Assembly: GCA_910586875.1 (NCBI GenBank)
Contig: CAJUJI010000073.1
Location: 1 to 13,389, forward strand
DNA length: 13,389 nucleotides
Source of the DNA: an uncultured Anaerotruncus sp.
Lineage (GTDB): Bacteria; Bacillota; Clostridia; Oscillospirales; Ruminococcaceae
Direction of reading: 5' to 3'
A model generated the notes under the pieces. The model worked only from the letters and a program-made list of their open reading frames with translations. It was not told the DNA's origin and did not search any database. This document shows positions 7,617 through 13,389 of the stretch, one piece after another. The translations under genes were made by a program, and so were the position numbers. Every line of letters begins with the position of its first letter. The stretch's first letter is position 1.

Positions 7617-8825
7617 ATGTCGAACGTTACAATTAAAGAGATTAAAACTTTTATTTTAAAGCCGGTGCCAACCAATCCAAACCTAATTGTTGTCAAGGTG
7701 GAAACCTCGGAGCCTGGCCTCTATGGACTGGGCTGCGCCACCTTTGCCTATCGTAGCAAGGCGGTCAAGAGCATTGTGCAGGATTATTTCCGTCCGCTTC
7801 TCATCGGCCGCAGGGTTGCGGAGATTGAGGATATCTGGCACCTGCTGCAATACAGCGCCTATTGGCGTTCGGGGCCTGTTCAGCAGAATGCAATTTCCGG
7901 CATTGATATTGCGCTTTGGGACATCAAGGGGAAGATGGCAGGGATGCCGGTTTATGATCTGCTCGGTGGCAAATGTCGGGAAGGTGCAGTTGTTTACCGC
8001 TACGCCAACGGCCGCGATATTCCAGAGATGCTCGATGAATTTCACAAGCGTCTGGAGGAGGGCAACACCCATATTAGGGTGCGCACCGGCAGCTTTGGAG
8101 GACCCTATCTGCCTCCGGGACATTTTCAGGGAAAAGAAGGGCTATCCTATTCTCCGCAGAGATATATAGCCGAGCTGATAGAAGCGATGCAGGCGGTTCG
8201 TCGGGAGTTTGGAAATGATGTGGAGCTGCTGCATGACACCCATGAGCGCCTGGATCCCCCGGATGCTTTGCGGCTGGCCCGCGAGATGGAACAGTTCCGG
8301 CTCTTTTTCCTGGAGGACCTGCTTGCACCCGAGCAGGGAGCCTGGTACCGGCAAATTCGCGCAAAAAGCATTACGCCATTGGCGATGGGAGAATTGTTTG
8401 TCAATCCCAAGGAGTGGGATTTTCTGTTCAGCGAGCGCCTGATCGATTATATCCGTGTCCACATCACCGCGATTGGCGGCATCACGCCAGCTAAAAAGCT
8501 GGCGGTGCTGGGAGAGGCGTTTGGCATTAAAACGGCTTTTCATGGTCCTACCGATGTGACACCGATTGGACATGCTGCAAATTTACATTTGGACTATTCC
8601 TGCCACAATTTTGGAATTCAGGAATGGGCGGGTATCAGCCCGATTGAGCAGGAAATTTTCCCAGGCTGTCCTGAGCTGCGCGGCAATACCGTCTACCTCA
8701 ATGGCAAGCCAGGATTGGGAATTGATTTTGATGAACGGTTGGCGGCGAAGTATCCTCCGGATGATGTTAGCTGGATTCACCGTTGGCAGATGCGGCTTCC
8801 AGACGGAACCATTCATACGCCTTGA
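7617..8825 (+). CDS. Enolase-superfamily dehydratase, D-mannonate dehydratase/RspA-like (mandelate racemase family)
   Basis: The 402-residue protein aligns by eye with RspA/ManD: AYWRSGP (81-87), AISGIDIALWDIKGKMAGMPVY (92-113) and LLGG (115-118) in the N-terminal half, and KPGLGIDFDERLAAKYP near the end. Metal ligands are visible as Asp207, Glu233 and Glu259, with His209 (in HDTHER) and His309 (in FHGPTD) as candidate acid/base residues. Family members dehydrate sugar acids such as D-mannonate or D-gluconate to 2-keto-3-deoxy acids, though many members have little or no such activity. The loop after IRVRTG is shorter than in E. coli RspA, and the C-terminus ends DGTIHTP rather than in the aromatic ending I recall for RspA, so the substrate may differ. 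It is the last gene of the tct operon and probably acts on the imported compound. No KDG kinase or aldolase is present here. AAGGGGGAG precedes ATG 7617. Confidence 0.9.
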   Translation: MSNVTIKEIKTFILKPVPTNPNLIVVKVETSEPGLYGLGCATFAYRSKAVKSIVQDYFRPLLIGRRVAEIEDIWHLLQYSAYWRSGPVQQNAISGIDIALWDIKGKMAGMPVYDLLGGKCREGAVVYRYANGRDIPEMLDEFHKRLEEGNTHIRVRTGSFGGPYLPPGHFQGKEGLSYSPQRYIAELIEAMQAVRREFGNDVELLHDTHERLDPPDALRLAREMEQFRLFFLEDLLAPEQGAWYRQIRAKSITPLAMGELFVNPKEWDFLFSERLIDYIRVHITAIGGITPAKKLAVLGEAFGIKTAFHGPTDVTPIGHAANLHLDYSCHNFGIQEWAGISPIEQEIFPGCPELRGNTVYLNGKPGLGIDFDERLAAKYPPDDVSWIHRWQMRLPDGTIHTP

Positions 8826-8862
8826 GCACATCTATTTTTAGGTAGTTTTTTACTGCCAAAGG

Positions 8863-8897
8863 AAAGCGTGCCTGCATCCTCGATGCAGGCACGTTTT
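8863..8897 (+). terminator. Intrinsic terminator of the tct-dehydratase operon
   Basis: CGTGCCTGCATC (8867-8878) pairs perfectly with GATGCAGGCACG (8882-8893) around a 3-nt loop. The stem is flanked by AAAG on the left and TTTT on the right, which extend it. It lies 41 nt after the dehydratase stop and isolates the accessory operon from the sporulation block. Confidence 0.93.
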
Positions 8898-8986
8898 CTG
8901 CTGGTGCTGTGTTGCGCTCCAAAAGGTATAAAGCGGCGGATAAGCGCATAAAGATTAAGGACGAAACTGTTTTGGGAGGGCTAAGG

Positions 8987-9268
8987 ATGGCGGAAGAAAA
9001 AAAGCCGGTACCGGCGCACAATGTCATTATGGAAAGCAGGCGCAAGCTGTCCATCTCCGGCGTGACCGAAATCGACAGCTTTGATGAACAGACGGTGGTG
9101 CTGTTCTGCGAAACTGGAGAGCTGGCCATCCGCGGAGAAGGGCTGCACATTAACCGGGTGGACGTGGATACAGGGGAGCTCAGTTTGGAAGGAACGAGAA
9201 TTGATGGGCTGTCCTACGCGGATAATTTGTCATCGCGCGGAGGTTTTTTCAGCAAACTTTTCCGCTGA
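8987..9268 (+). CDS. yabP: Sporulation protein YabP
   Basis: The 93-residue protein matches the YabP/YqfC spore family. It shows the conserved N-terminal HNVIMESRRKLSISGVTEID, then DEQTVVLFCETGELAIRGEGLHI, then a ...GELSLEGTRIDGLSY C-terminal part, all predicted beta-rich. In Bacillus yabP is transcribed in the mother cell and lies directly before yabQ, as here. ATG 8987 is supported by GGGAGGG at 8974-8980 and by family length; the open frame extends upstream to 8909 but that part is not family-like. It begins a cluster with yabQ (13-nt gap), divIC and yabR. The usual upstream genes yabO/rqcP and hup are not adjacent; the dehydratase operon terminator is there instead. Confidence 0.92.
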   Translation: MAEEKKPVPAHNVIMESRRKLSISGVTEIDSFDEQTVVLFCETGELAIRGEGLHINRVDVDTGELSLEGTRIDGLSYADNLSSRGGFFSKLFR

Positions 9269-9281
9269 AGGGGAGGCTGAC

Positions 9282-9842
9282 ATGGAAATCACGATTGCGG
9301 GGCAAACCTGGGTTTTCCTGTGGGCAATTGCGCTGGGTGCAGCGCTGGGTGTTTGTTATGATGTATTTCGTATTCTGCGGGTAGCGTTGCCCCATTCCTC
9401 GGCCGCCGTAGCGGTGGAGGATGTGCTGTTTGCGACAATCTGCACAGCGGCGACCTTTTTTTATCAGCTCGGCACCGATTGCGGACGTATCCGCATGTTT
9501 GTGCTAATTGGAGAGCTGATTGGTTTTGTGCTGTATTACTGCACAGTAGGGGTGATCGTCCTGCGTATTTCTTCCGGCGTGATTCATGCCATCCAACGTT
9601 TTCTAGGTTGGATCTGGCGGATCCTGTTTGCTCCGATGGTGCGATTTGCAGCAAAAATAGGCAAAATTGGGCGCTCAGGGATAAATTTCCTTAGAAAACA
9701 TCTAAAAATAGAGATGAAAAATGCCAATATACCCTTGAAAAAGCCAGGCATTTTAGTGTATAATTTAAAAAACAGCTTGTGGGGGAACGGGTGGAAGAAA
9801 TTTCAAAAGGACAAAAGGTATCCGGAAGATGAGAAAAGTTAG
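9282..9842 (+). CDS. yabQ: Spore cortex biosynthesis protein YabQ
   Basis: A 186-residue membrane protein. It has helices at about residues 7-27, 45-64 and 70-95, the family motif GAALGVCYDVFRILR (19-33), EDVLF (46-50) and RIRMFVLIGELIGFVLYY (69-86). YabQ is needed for spore cortex formation in Bacillus and localises to the membranes around the forespore. The basic tail after residue 110 is variable. AGGGGAGG sits 6 nt before ATG 9282; the open frame reaches back into yabP but that part is out-of-frame shadow. Its last 14 nt overlap the start of divIC, which implies translational coupling. Confidence 0.92.
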   Translation: MEITIAGQTWVFLWAIALGAALGVCYDVFRILRVALPHSSAAVAVEDVLFATICTAATFFYQLGTDCGRIRMFVLIGELIGFVLYYCTVGVIVLRISSGVIHAIQRFLGWIWRILFAPMVRFAAKIGKIGRSGINFLRKHLKIEMKNANIPLKKPGILVYNLKNSLWGNGWKKFQKDKRYPEDEKS

Positions 9843-10119
9843 AACAAGGAAAAAAAGCCTGGTAATGCGGATTTGTGTTCTATGTTTTGCCGGTTATATT
9901 GTAGTGACCCTGATTAGCTTGCAGATGGAAATTTCTGCAAAGCGTGAGGAGCTGTTGTTTTTACAGGAGCAGACCGAGCTGCAAAGCACACAGAATAAGG
10001 AAACCGAGCGGTTGATTAGTTATAGCAAGGACGAGGCAAATCTTTCTAAAATTGCGCGTGACCGCTTGGATTTGGGCTTTTCAGATGAGCACGTTTATCG
10101 CGATGCGGCAGGTTCCTGA
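9829..10119 (+). CDS. divIC: Septum formation initiator, DivIC/FtsB family
   Basis: A 96-residue bitopic membrane protein. It has a short basic cytoplasmic end (1-9), one transmembrane helix (about 11-31), a coiled coil rich in Glu, Leu and Gln (about 33-66), and the family end ARDRLDLGFSDEHVYRD. DivIC joins FtsL and DivIB in the divisome at the septum. Size, layout and position between yabQ and an S1-domain gene match divIC of Bacillus and Clostridia. Its ATG is inside the yabQ end, so translation is probably coupled to yabQ; a sporulation gene upstream and a vegetative division gene downstream means there should be another promoter inside this block, which I could not locate. Confidence 0.93.
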   Translation: MRKVRTRKKSLVMRICVLCFAGYIVVTLISLQMEISAKREELLFLQEQTELQSTQNKETERLISYSKDEANLSKIARDRLDLGFSDEHVYRDAAGS

Positions 10120-10170
10120 GCGGGTATGTTCATAAACGCCTGGTTGCGGCGGGGTGTATTTATGATAAGG

Positions 10171-10191
10171 CTGCGGACAAGCAATCCGCAG
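10171..10191 (+). other. Hairpin in the divIC-yabR spacer
   Basis: CTGCGGA (10171-10177) pairs perfectly with TCCGCAG (10185-10191) across a 7-nt loop. It ends 11 nt before the yabR Shine-Dalgarno. ATTTTT follows after five bases, so it could be a weak terminator or attenuator; the function is not shown by sequence. Confidence 0.4.
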
Positions 10192-10223
10192 ACGGAATTT
10201 TTAAGGAGGCAGCGTAACAAACT

Positions 10224-10736
10224 ATGCAGCTTGAGGTTGGGAGTATCTTAGAGGGTAAAGTAACAGGCATTACAAAATTTGGCGCATTCATCGAACTGCC
10301 AGGCAACAAAACTGGGATGGTACATATCTCAGAGGTGGCATCTTCCTATGTTAAGGAAATTTCAGATCATCTGTCAATGGGGCAGATGGTAAAGGTGAAG
10401 ATTATCGGCATCACGCCAGAGGGCAAAATCAGCCTGTCAATCAAGCAAGCAGCACCAGCGCCGCAGCAGGGGGCTGCACCGCAGTCTAGACCGCGTGGAC
10501 AGGCTCAACAACAAGGGACGGGCGGTGCGGATCGTCCGCCGCGCACCTTCCAGCCGCGCAGACCACCACGGGAGGTTTCCTTTGGCTTCGACCGGCGTCA
10601 GCCAATTTCCAGCGAGACGATGTCGTTCGAGGATATGATGAGTAAATTTAAGCAGGCGAGCGACGATAAAATGTCCGACCTCAAACGCTATACAGATGTG
10701 AAGCGCGGTACCTCGCGGGGGCGTAATTCGCGGTAA
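10224..10736 (+). CDS. yabR: S1-domain RNA-binding protein, YabR type
   Basis: A 170-residue protein with one S1 (OB-fold) RNA-binding domain at residues 1-74. The domain shows VGSILEGKVTGITKFGAFIEL, GMVHISEVA and VKVKIIGITPEGKISLSIK. A Gln/Pro/Arg-rich linker follows (about 77-125), then a conserved-looking tail FEDMMSKFKQASDDKMSDLKR typical of YabR-like proteins next to divIC. The protein is probably cytosolic and ribosome- or mRNA-associated; the exact role is unknown. The start is fixed by family alignment and by an in-frame TAA at 10215. The ribosome site AAGGAGG (10203-10209) is therefore 14 nt away, an unusually long spacing that may lower or regulate translation. Confidence 0.93.
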   Translation: MQLEVGSILEGKVTGITKFGAFIELPGNKTGMVHISEVASSYVKEISDHLSMGQMVKVKIIGITPEGKISLSIKQAAPAPQQGAAPQSRPRGQAQQQGTGGADRPPRTFQPRRPPREVSFGFDRRQPISSETMSFEDMMSKFKQASDDKMSDLKRYTDVKRGTSRGRNSR

Positions 10737-10748
10737 TACGCTGGTGAT

Positions 10749-10777
10749 AGGGGCTTTTTCTCTTGCAAAAAGCCCCT
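10749..10777 (+). terminator. Hairpin after yabR, probable terminator
   Basis: AGGGGCTTTTT (10749-10759) pairs perfectly with AAAAAGCCCCT (10767-10777) around a 7-nt loop, 12 nt after the yabR stop. It lacks a downstream T tract, so it may work with the next hairpin (10779-10803) or as a Rho-independent terminator of unusual shape. Confidence 0.5.
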
Positions 10778-10924
10778 CTTGCGGCTCATTCTCTGAGCCG
10801 CAATTCACCCCAAAATGCGCTTTACGCAAAAGCCGCGTTTCGCGCCCTCTGCGGCTGGCGCCGCATACCGCGCGACCAGGGGCGCTGCCCCTGGACCTCG
10901 CAGCCTTTAAAAAGGCTGGCGAAA
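10776..10924 (+). repeat. Composite multi-hairpin intergenic repeat, copy A
   Basis: The 354-nt stretch between yabR and the amidohydrolase has no supported gene. Most of it is this element, whose inverted partner is at 13219-13389. The order of parts is the same in both. First comes CTCTTGC leading into a hairpin (here TTGCGGCTCA with TGAGCCGCAA, 10779-10803), then TTCACCCCAAAATGCGCTT, then CGCGTTTC. A second hairpin follows (TGCGGC/GCCGCA, 10850-10865), then CGCGA and the hairpin CCAGGGGC/GCCCCTGG (10876-10894). Last are GGACC and CAGCCTTT/AAAGGCTG (10901-10918) followed by GCGAAA. Hairpins 1 and 2 differ in sequence from copy B but remain paired. No transposase or coding capacity was seen. 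Confidence 0.8.
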
Positions 10925-10996
10925 TGTTTGATTCGCCTGCGGCGCGGGGAATGTAAGGCTGGCGAAATGTTTGATTCGCCTGCGGCACGGGAATAT
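10912..10996 (+). repeat. Tandem direct repeat, about 43 bp, two copies
   Basis: Two near-identical units, 10912-10954 and 10955-10996, each begin AAGGCTGGCGAAATG and contain the small hairpin GGCGAA/TTCGCC. They differ by one substitution and one missing G, plus a change near the end. AAGGCC at 10997 looks like the start of a third unit. The first unit overlaps the last module of repeat copy A, so the tandem array seems to have grown from it. Confidence 0.85.
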
Positions 10997-11049
10997 AAGG
11001 CCAAATGCCTACTTGTGTACAGTGCGGGCGCAAAGTGAGCTTTAAGCAG

Positions 11050-11073
11050 AAAGGGCGCAGTGCGCCCTTTTTT
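11050..11073 (+). terminator. Terminator-like hairpin in the amidohydrolase leader
   Basis: AAAGGGCG (11050-11057) pairs with CGCCCTTT (11063-11070) around a 5-nt loop and is followed by TTT. It ends only 17 nt before ATG 11091 and just before the Shine-Dalgarno GAGAGGAG. It would stop transcripts coming from yabR, or act as an attenuator if the promoter lies upstream of it. Confidence 0.7.
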
Positions 11074-11090
11074 CGTGAGAGGAGAAAATC

Positions 11091-12260
11091 ATGCAAATTC
11101 CAGATACAACCTTGATTGTTCACGCAGACCTGCGCACGATGGCAGAGCGGGATTATCCAGACGGTTTTATTCAATTTTGCGATGGAAAGATTACCGCATT
11201 GGGGGCAATGGAGGACGCGCCAGAGCAGGAGAATGCTTATGATGCAAAGGGCGCAATTTTGCTGCCGGGTCTGGTGGATGCACACTGTCACATTGGCATG
11301 TGGGAGGATGGCATGGGTTTTGAAGGGGATGATGGCAACGAGGACACCGATCCACTGACCCCACAGCTACGCGGACTGGATGGGGTGAATCCAATGGATG
11401 GCGCCTTTTCGGAAGCGCTGGACTATGGTGTAACGACGGTGGTGACCGGTCCGGGCAGCGCGAATCCGATTGCAGGCCAGATGTTAGCGATGAAAACGCT
11501 GGGACGGCGCGCAGATGCAATGGTCATTCGTGAGCCGCTTGCAATCAAGATGGCGCTGGGTGAGAACCCGAAGAAAAGCTATCAGGCTAAGGACAGTGGT
11601 CCAGTGACCAGAATGGCGGTAGCCGCGCTGATCCGTGAACAGCTTGCGAAGGCCAAAAAATATGCTGACCAGCTTGCACAGGCGGCAGAGGATGAAGAGC
11701 TGGACGAGCCGGAGTATGACGCGAAGTGTGAAGCGTTGCTGCCACTGCTTGACCATCGGGTGAAAGCACATATTCATGCGCATCGCGCGGATGATATTTT
11801 TACTGGTATCCGACTGGCGAATGAATTCGACTTTGAATATGTGATTGTTCATGGCACAGAAGGGCATTTGATTGCGCAGGAATTGCTTGCAGAGGGCTGC
11901 GCGGTGATTTGTGGACCATTGCTGGGCGGGCGCACTAAGCCGGAGCTGAAAAACGCAACGCCGAAAGGGGTGGGCCAGCTTGCACAGATGGGGGTTCCGG
12001 TGGCGATCTGCACCGATCATCCAGAGCTGCCATGCCACTATTTGTTGCTGAGTGCGCAGGTTGCCTATCAGGAGGGGATGCCTGCGGAAAAAGCGTTGCG
12101 GGCGATTACCATTGACGCAGCAAAAATCTGTGGATTGGAGCAGCAGGTTGGTTCGCTGGAGGTGGGCAAGGACGCTGATTTTGTGCTCTACTGGGAGGAA
12201 CCGCTGCAAAACCACCGGCTGCCCAAGGCGGTCTTTATCAATGGAAAGAGGGTACGTTAA
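11091..12260 (+). CDS. Amidohydrolase family protein (imidazolonepropionase-like), substrate unknown
   Basis: The 389-residue protein has the composite layout of the metal-dependent amidohydrolase superfamily: a beta-sandwich strand set at both ends (about 1-58 and 352-389, ending KDADFVLYWEEPLQNHRLPKAVFINGKRV without Asn/Asp repeats) around a TIM barrel. Metal-site motifs are DAHCHIG (His65, His67), HIHAHRADD (His227, His229 and His231), VIVHGTEGH (His254) and CTDHPE (Asp309). Lys153 is a possible bridging-lysine candidate. Such cytosolic enzymes hydrolyse cyclic amides, amines or N-acyl compounds. The segment 185-215, rich in Lys, Ala and Glu, looks like an inserted helix. GAGAGGAG supports ATG 11091. 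Its stop is directly followed by the ATG of the hydratase alpha gene, so the two are surely co-translated. Confidence 0.88.
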   Translation: MQIPDTTLIVHADLRTMAERDYPDGFIQFCDGKITALGAMEDAPEQENAYDAKGAILLPGLVDAHCHIGMWEDGMGFEGDDGNEDTDPLTPQLRGLDGVNPMDGAFSEALDYGVTTVVTGPGSANPIAGQMLAMKTLGRRADAMVIREPLAIKMALGENPKKSYQAKDSGPVTRMAVAALIREQLAKAKKYADQLAQAAEDEELDEPEYDAKCEALLPLLDHRVKAHIHAHRADDIFTGIRLANEFDFEYVIVHGTEGHLIAQELLAEGCAVICGPLLGGRTKPELKNATPKGVGQLAQMGVPVAICTDHPELPCHYLLLSAQVAYQEGMPAEKALRAITIDAAKICGLEQQVGSLEVGKDADFVLYWEEPLQNHRLPKAVFINGKRVR

Positions 12261-13097
12261 ATGCGAGAGATAGACAGGGCGTTGTTCATCCAAACGGTGA
12301 AGGAGCTTTGCATTGAGGCAAACCATATTCTGCCGCAGGACCTAAAAACCTGTTTGCAGCGCGCGTGTGGGCAGGAGGAGTCCCCGTTGGGCCGCGAGGT
12401 TTTGGGGGACATTATACGCAATTATGAGACGGCCGAACAGCTGCAAATTCCGGTTTGTCAAGACACTGGGATGGCGGTAGTTTTCATCGATTTGGGGGAG
12501 GATGCACATATTGCAGGCCTGGCCGCTGCGGTTGATGAAGGGGTGCGGCAAGGATATGTAGAGGGTCTGCTGCGTTGCTCGGTGGTAGGGGACCCCCTGC
12601 GTCGAATCAATACCAATGACAATACCCCAGCGGTGCTGCATCTGCGGATGGTGCCGGGCGACCGCGTTTCCATTACCGTTGCACCAAAGGGCGCAGGCAG
12701 TGAAAATATGAGCAGCATTCGTATGATGACACCAGCTGCAACCGAGGAGGATATCATCGCCTATGTGGTGCAGGCAGTAGAAACTGCGGGTAGCAACCCT
12801 TGTCCGCCGGTTGTAGTAGGGGTCGGCATTGGCGGCAACTTTGAGGGATGTGCGCTGTTGGCAAAGCGTGCGCTCTGCCGTGATAGCTCGCTGCGCAATC
12901 CAGATCCGCTCTATCAAGGGTTGGAACAGCGAATGCTGGAGGCGATCAATCGCACGGGTATTGGGCCACAGGGCTTTGGCGGACGTGTTACTGCGCTGTC
13001 GGTCAATATCGAAGCGGGCGCAACCCATATTGCAAGCCTGCCGGTTGCGGTGAATATGGGCTGCCATGTCACCCGCCATGCGCATCGCGTCATCTAG
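12261..13097 (+). CDS. Class I (Fe-S) fumarate/tartrate hydratase, alpha subunit
   Basis: The 278-residue protein is a full-length alpha subunit (FumA N-terminal/TtdA type) of an oxygen-sensitive [4Fe-4S] hydro-lyase. Cluster cysteines are visible as Cys66 (in CQDTG), Cys197 (in GVGIGGNFEGC) and Cys268 (in NMGCHVTRHAHR). Other signatures are KGAGSENMS (143-151) and GPQGFGG (235-241). The family hydrates fumarate or dehydrates L-tartrate and similar hydroxy acids, but normally needs a beta subunit that carries the rest of the active site. No beta gene follows; 292 nt of repeat DNA do. The beta subunit must be elsewhere, or lost. ATG 12261 abuts the amidohydrolase TAA, with AAAGAGG at 12245-12251 as ribosome site. 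Fumarase and tartrate dehydratase cannot be told apart from this subunit alone. Confidence 0.93.
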   Translation: MREIDRALFIQTVKELCIEANHILPQDLKTCLQRACGQEESPLGREVLGDIIRNYETAEQLQIPVCQDTGMAVVFIDLGEDAHIAGLAAAVDEGVRQGYVEGLLRCSVVGDPLRRINTNDNTPAVLHLRMVPGDRVSITVAPKGAGSENMSSIRMMTPAATEEDIIAYVVQAVETAGSNPCPPVVVGVGIGGNFEGCALLAKRALCRDSSLRNPDPLYQGLEQRMLEAINRTGIGPQGFGGRVTALSVNIEAGATHIASLPVAVNMGCHVTRHAHRVI

Positions 13098-13147
13098 TAC
13101 TATAATACCAAAATCAATTCTAATTCTGTTGCAGTAGTAAATCAAAA

Positions 13148-13172
13148 TTTTCGCCAGCCTTTTTCAAAAGGC
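13148..13172 (-). repeat. Short repeat module (25 bp), solitary copy
   Basis: This 25-bp stretch, beginning TTTTCGCCAGCC, recurs exactly at 13219-13243, where it is the last module of repeat copy B. On the opposite strand it corresponds to the CCTTT...AAAGGCTGGCGAAA module also seen at 10905-10924. As in copy A, the terminal module has therefore been duplicated outward from the element. The 13098-13147 stretch before it holds no recognisable feature. Confidence 0.85.
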
Positions 13173-13218
13173 CCGTGTGGATGAGTCAGGGCTGGAGCTG
13201 TCCGCTTTTAAACTAAAG

Positions 13219-13389
13219 TTTTCGCCAGCCTTTTTCAAAAGGCTGCGGGGTCCATGGGGCGGAGCCCCTGGTCGCGCCAAATAAAAAAAGCCACAGAGGT
13301 GGCTTTTTTTATTTGGTGTGAAACGCGTCTTTTTTGTATAAGCGCATTTCGGGGTGAATTGCCGTGCTATTTGCATAGCACGGCAAGAG
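13219..13389 (-). repeat. Composite multi-hairpin intergenic repeat, copy B (inverted)
   Basis: Read on the minus strand, this has the same module order as 10776-10924. CTCTTGC leads into a hairpin (12-bp perfect stem, arms 13359-13370 and 13375-13386), followed by TTCACCCCGAAATGCGCTT and CGCGTTTC. The 18-bp hairpin at 13277-13316 comes next, then CGCGACCAGGGGC, GCCCCATGG and GGACC, and the CAGCCTTTT/AAAAGGCTG hairpin (13226-13245). Its outer end is cut by the window edge or just reaches it. Together with copy A it forms an inverted pair around the amidohydrolase-hydratase cassette. Confidence 0.8.
13277..13316. terminator. Bidirectional intrinsic terminator inside repeat copy B
   Basis: An 18-bp perfect stem has left arm 13277-13294 (CCAAAT, seven A, GCCAC), loop AGAG, and right arm 13299-13316 (GTGGC, seven T, ATTTGG). 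The A and T runs give a T tract after the GC core on either strand, so it can end transcription from both sides. It is the likely end of the amidohydrolase-hydratase transcript. Confidence 0.88.

Noticed and set aside
8926..8954. Possible sigma-E type promoter for yabP (GTATAAA, 14 nt, CATAAAGA)
   Set aside because: Only about half of the consensus positions match as I recall it; position is attractive but the sequence support is too weak to annotate.
8908..8986. Longer YabP start at 8909
   Set aside because: The extra 26 residues are Lys/Arg-rich and not family-like, while ATG 8987 has a clear Shine-Dalgarno and gives the normal YabP length.
10912..10996. CRISPR array
   Set aside because: There are only two adjoining units without spacers; this is a simple tandem duplication.
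10437..11291. 284-residue open frame on the minus strand covering the yabR end and the repeat region
   Set aside because: It crosses yabR, several hairpins and the amidohydrolase start; the composition is shadow-like and there is no ribosome site or family resemblance.
13101..13106. TATAAT just after the hydratase stop
   Set aside because: There is no -35-like hexamer at 16-18 nt upstream and no gene downstream before the bidirectional terminator.

Overview
The window looks like chromosomal DNA of an anaerobic, endospore-forming member of the Clostridia, of the Oscillospiraceae/Ruminococcaceae type. The main reason is the linked set yabP, yabQ, divIC and a yabR-type S1 gene (8987-10736), found in spore-forming Firmicutes. 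Purine-rich Shine-Dalgarno sequences, mixed GC content and oxygen-sensitive Fe-S hydro-lyase families agree with this. All supported genes lie on the + strand. No tRNA, rRNA, CRISPR array, transposase or phage gene was seen.

Region 1 (54-3660) is a three-gene operon ending in a strong intrinsic terminator. It encodes a URO-D-superfamily protein with the His-x-Cys...Cys zinc motif of corrinoid-type methyltransferases, a protein of the L-cysteine desulfidase/L-serine dehydratase alpha family with its Fe-S cysteines, and a YkvI-like membrane transporter. The left end may be cut by the window, so earlier operon genes could be missing.

Region 2 (3702-8897) is a regulated uptake and catabolism module. 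It holds a GntR/FCD regulator, the three parts of a tripartite tricarboxylate transporter in the order TctB-TctC-TctA, and an enolase-superfamily dehydratase related to D-mannonate dehydratase/RspA. Near-identical 17-bp operators, TTTGAT-N5-ATCAAA, lie in front of gntR and in front of tctB. This suggests that the regulator controls itself and the transporter-enzyme operon, probably in response to a sugar acid or other carboxylate. The gntR gene has no ATG, GTG or TTG at the expected position. An ATC codon sits 8 nt after a perfect Shine-Dalgarno.

Region 3 (8987-10736) is the conserved sporulation/cell-division block yabP-yabQ-divIC-yabR. Its usual upstream partners (hup, yabO/rqcP) are not adjacent.

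Region 4 (10737-13389) is a two-gene cassette, an amidohydrolase followed without a gap by the alpha subunit of a class I fumarate/tartrate hydratase. It is flanked by two inverted copies of a composite, multi-hairpin intergenic repeat (10776-10924 and 13219-13389). Two of the hairpins have different sequences in the two copies but stay perfectly paired, which points to selection on, or recurrent exchange of, structured modules. The hydratase beta subunit is absent from the window.
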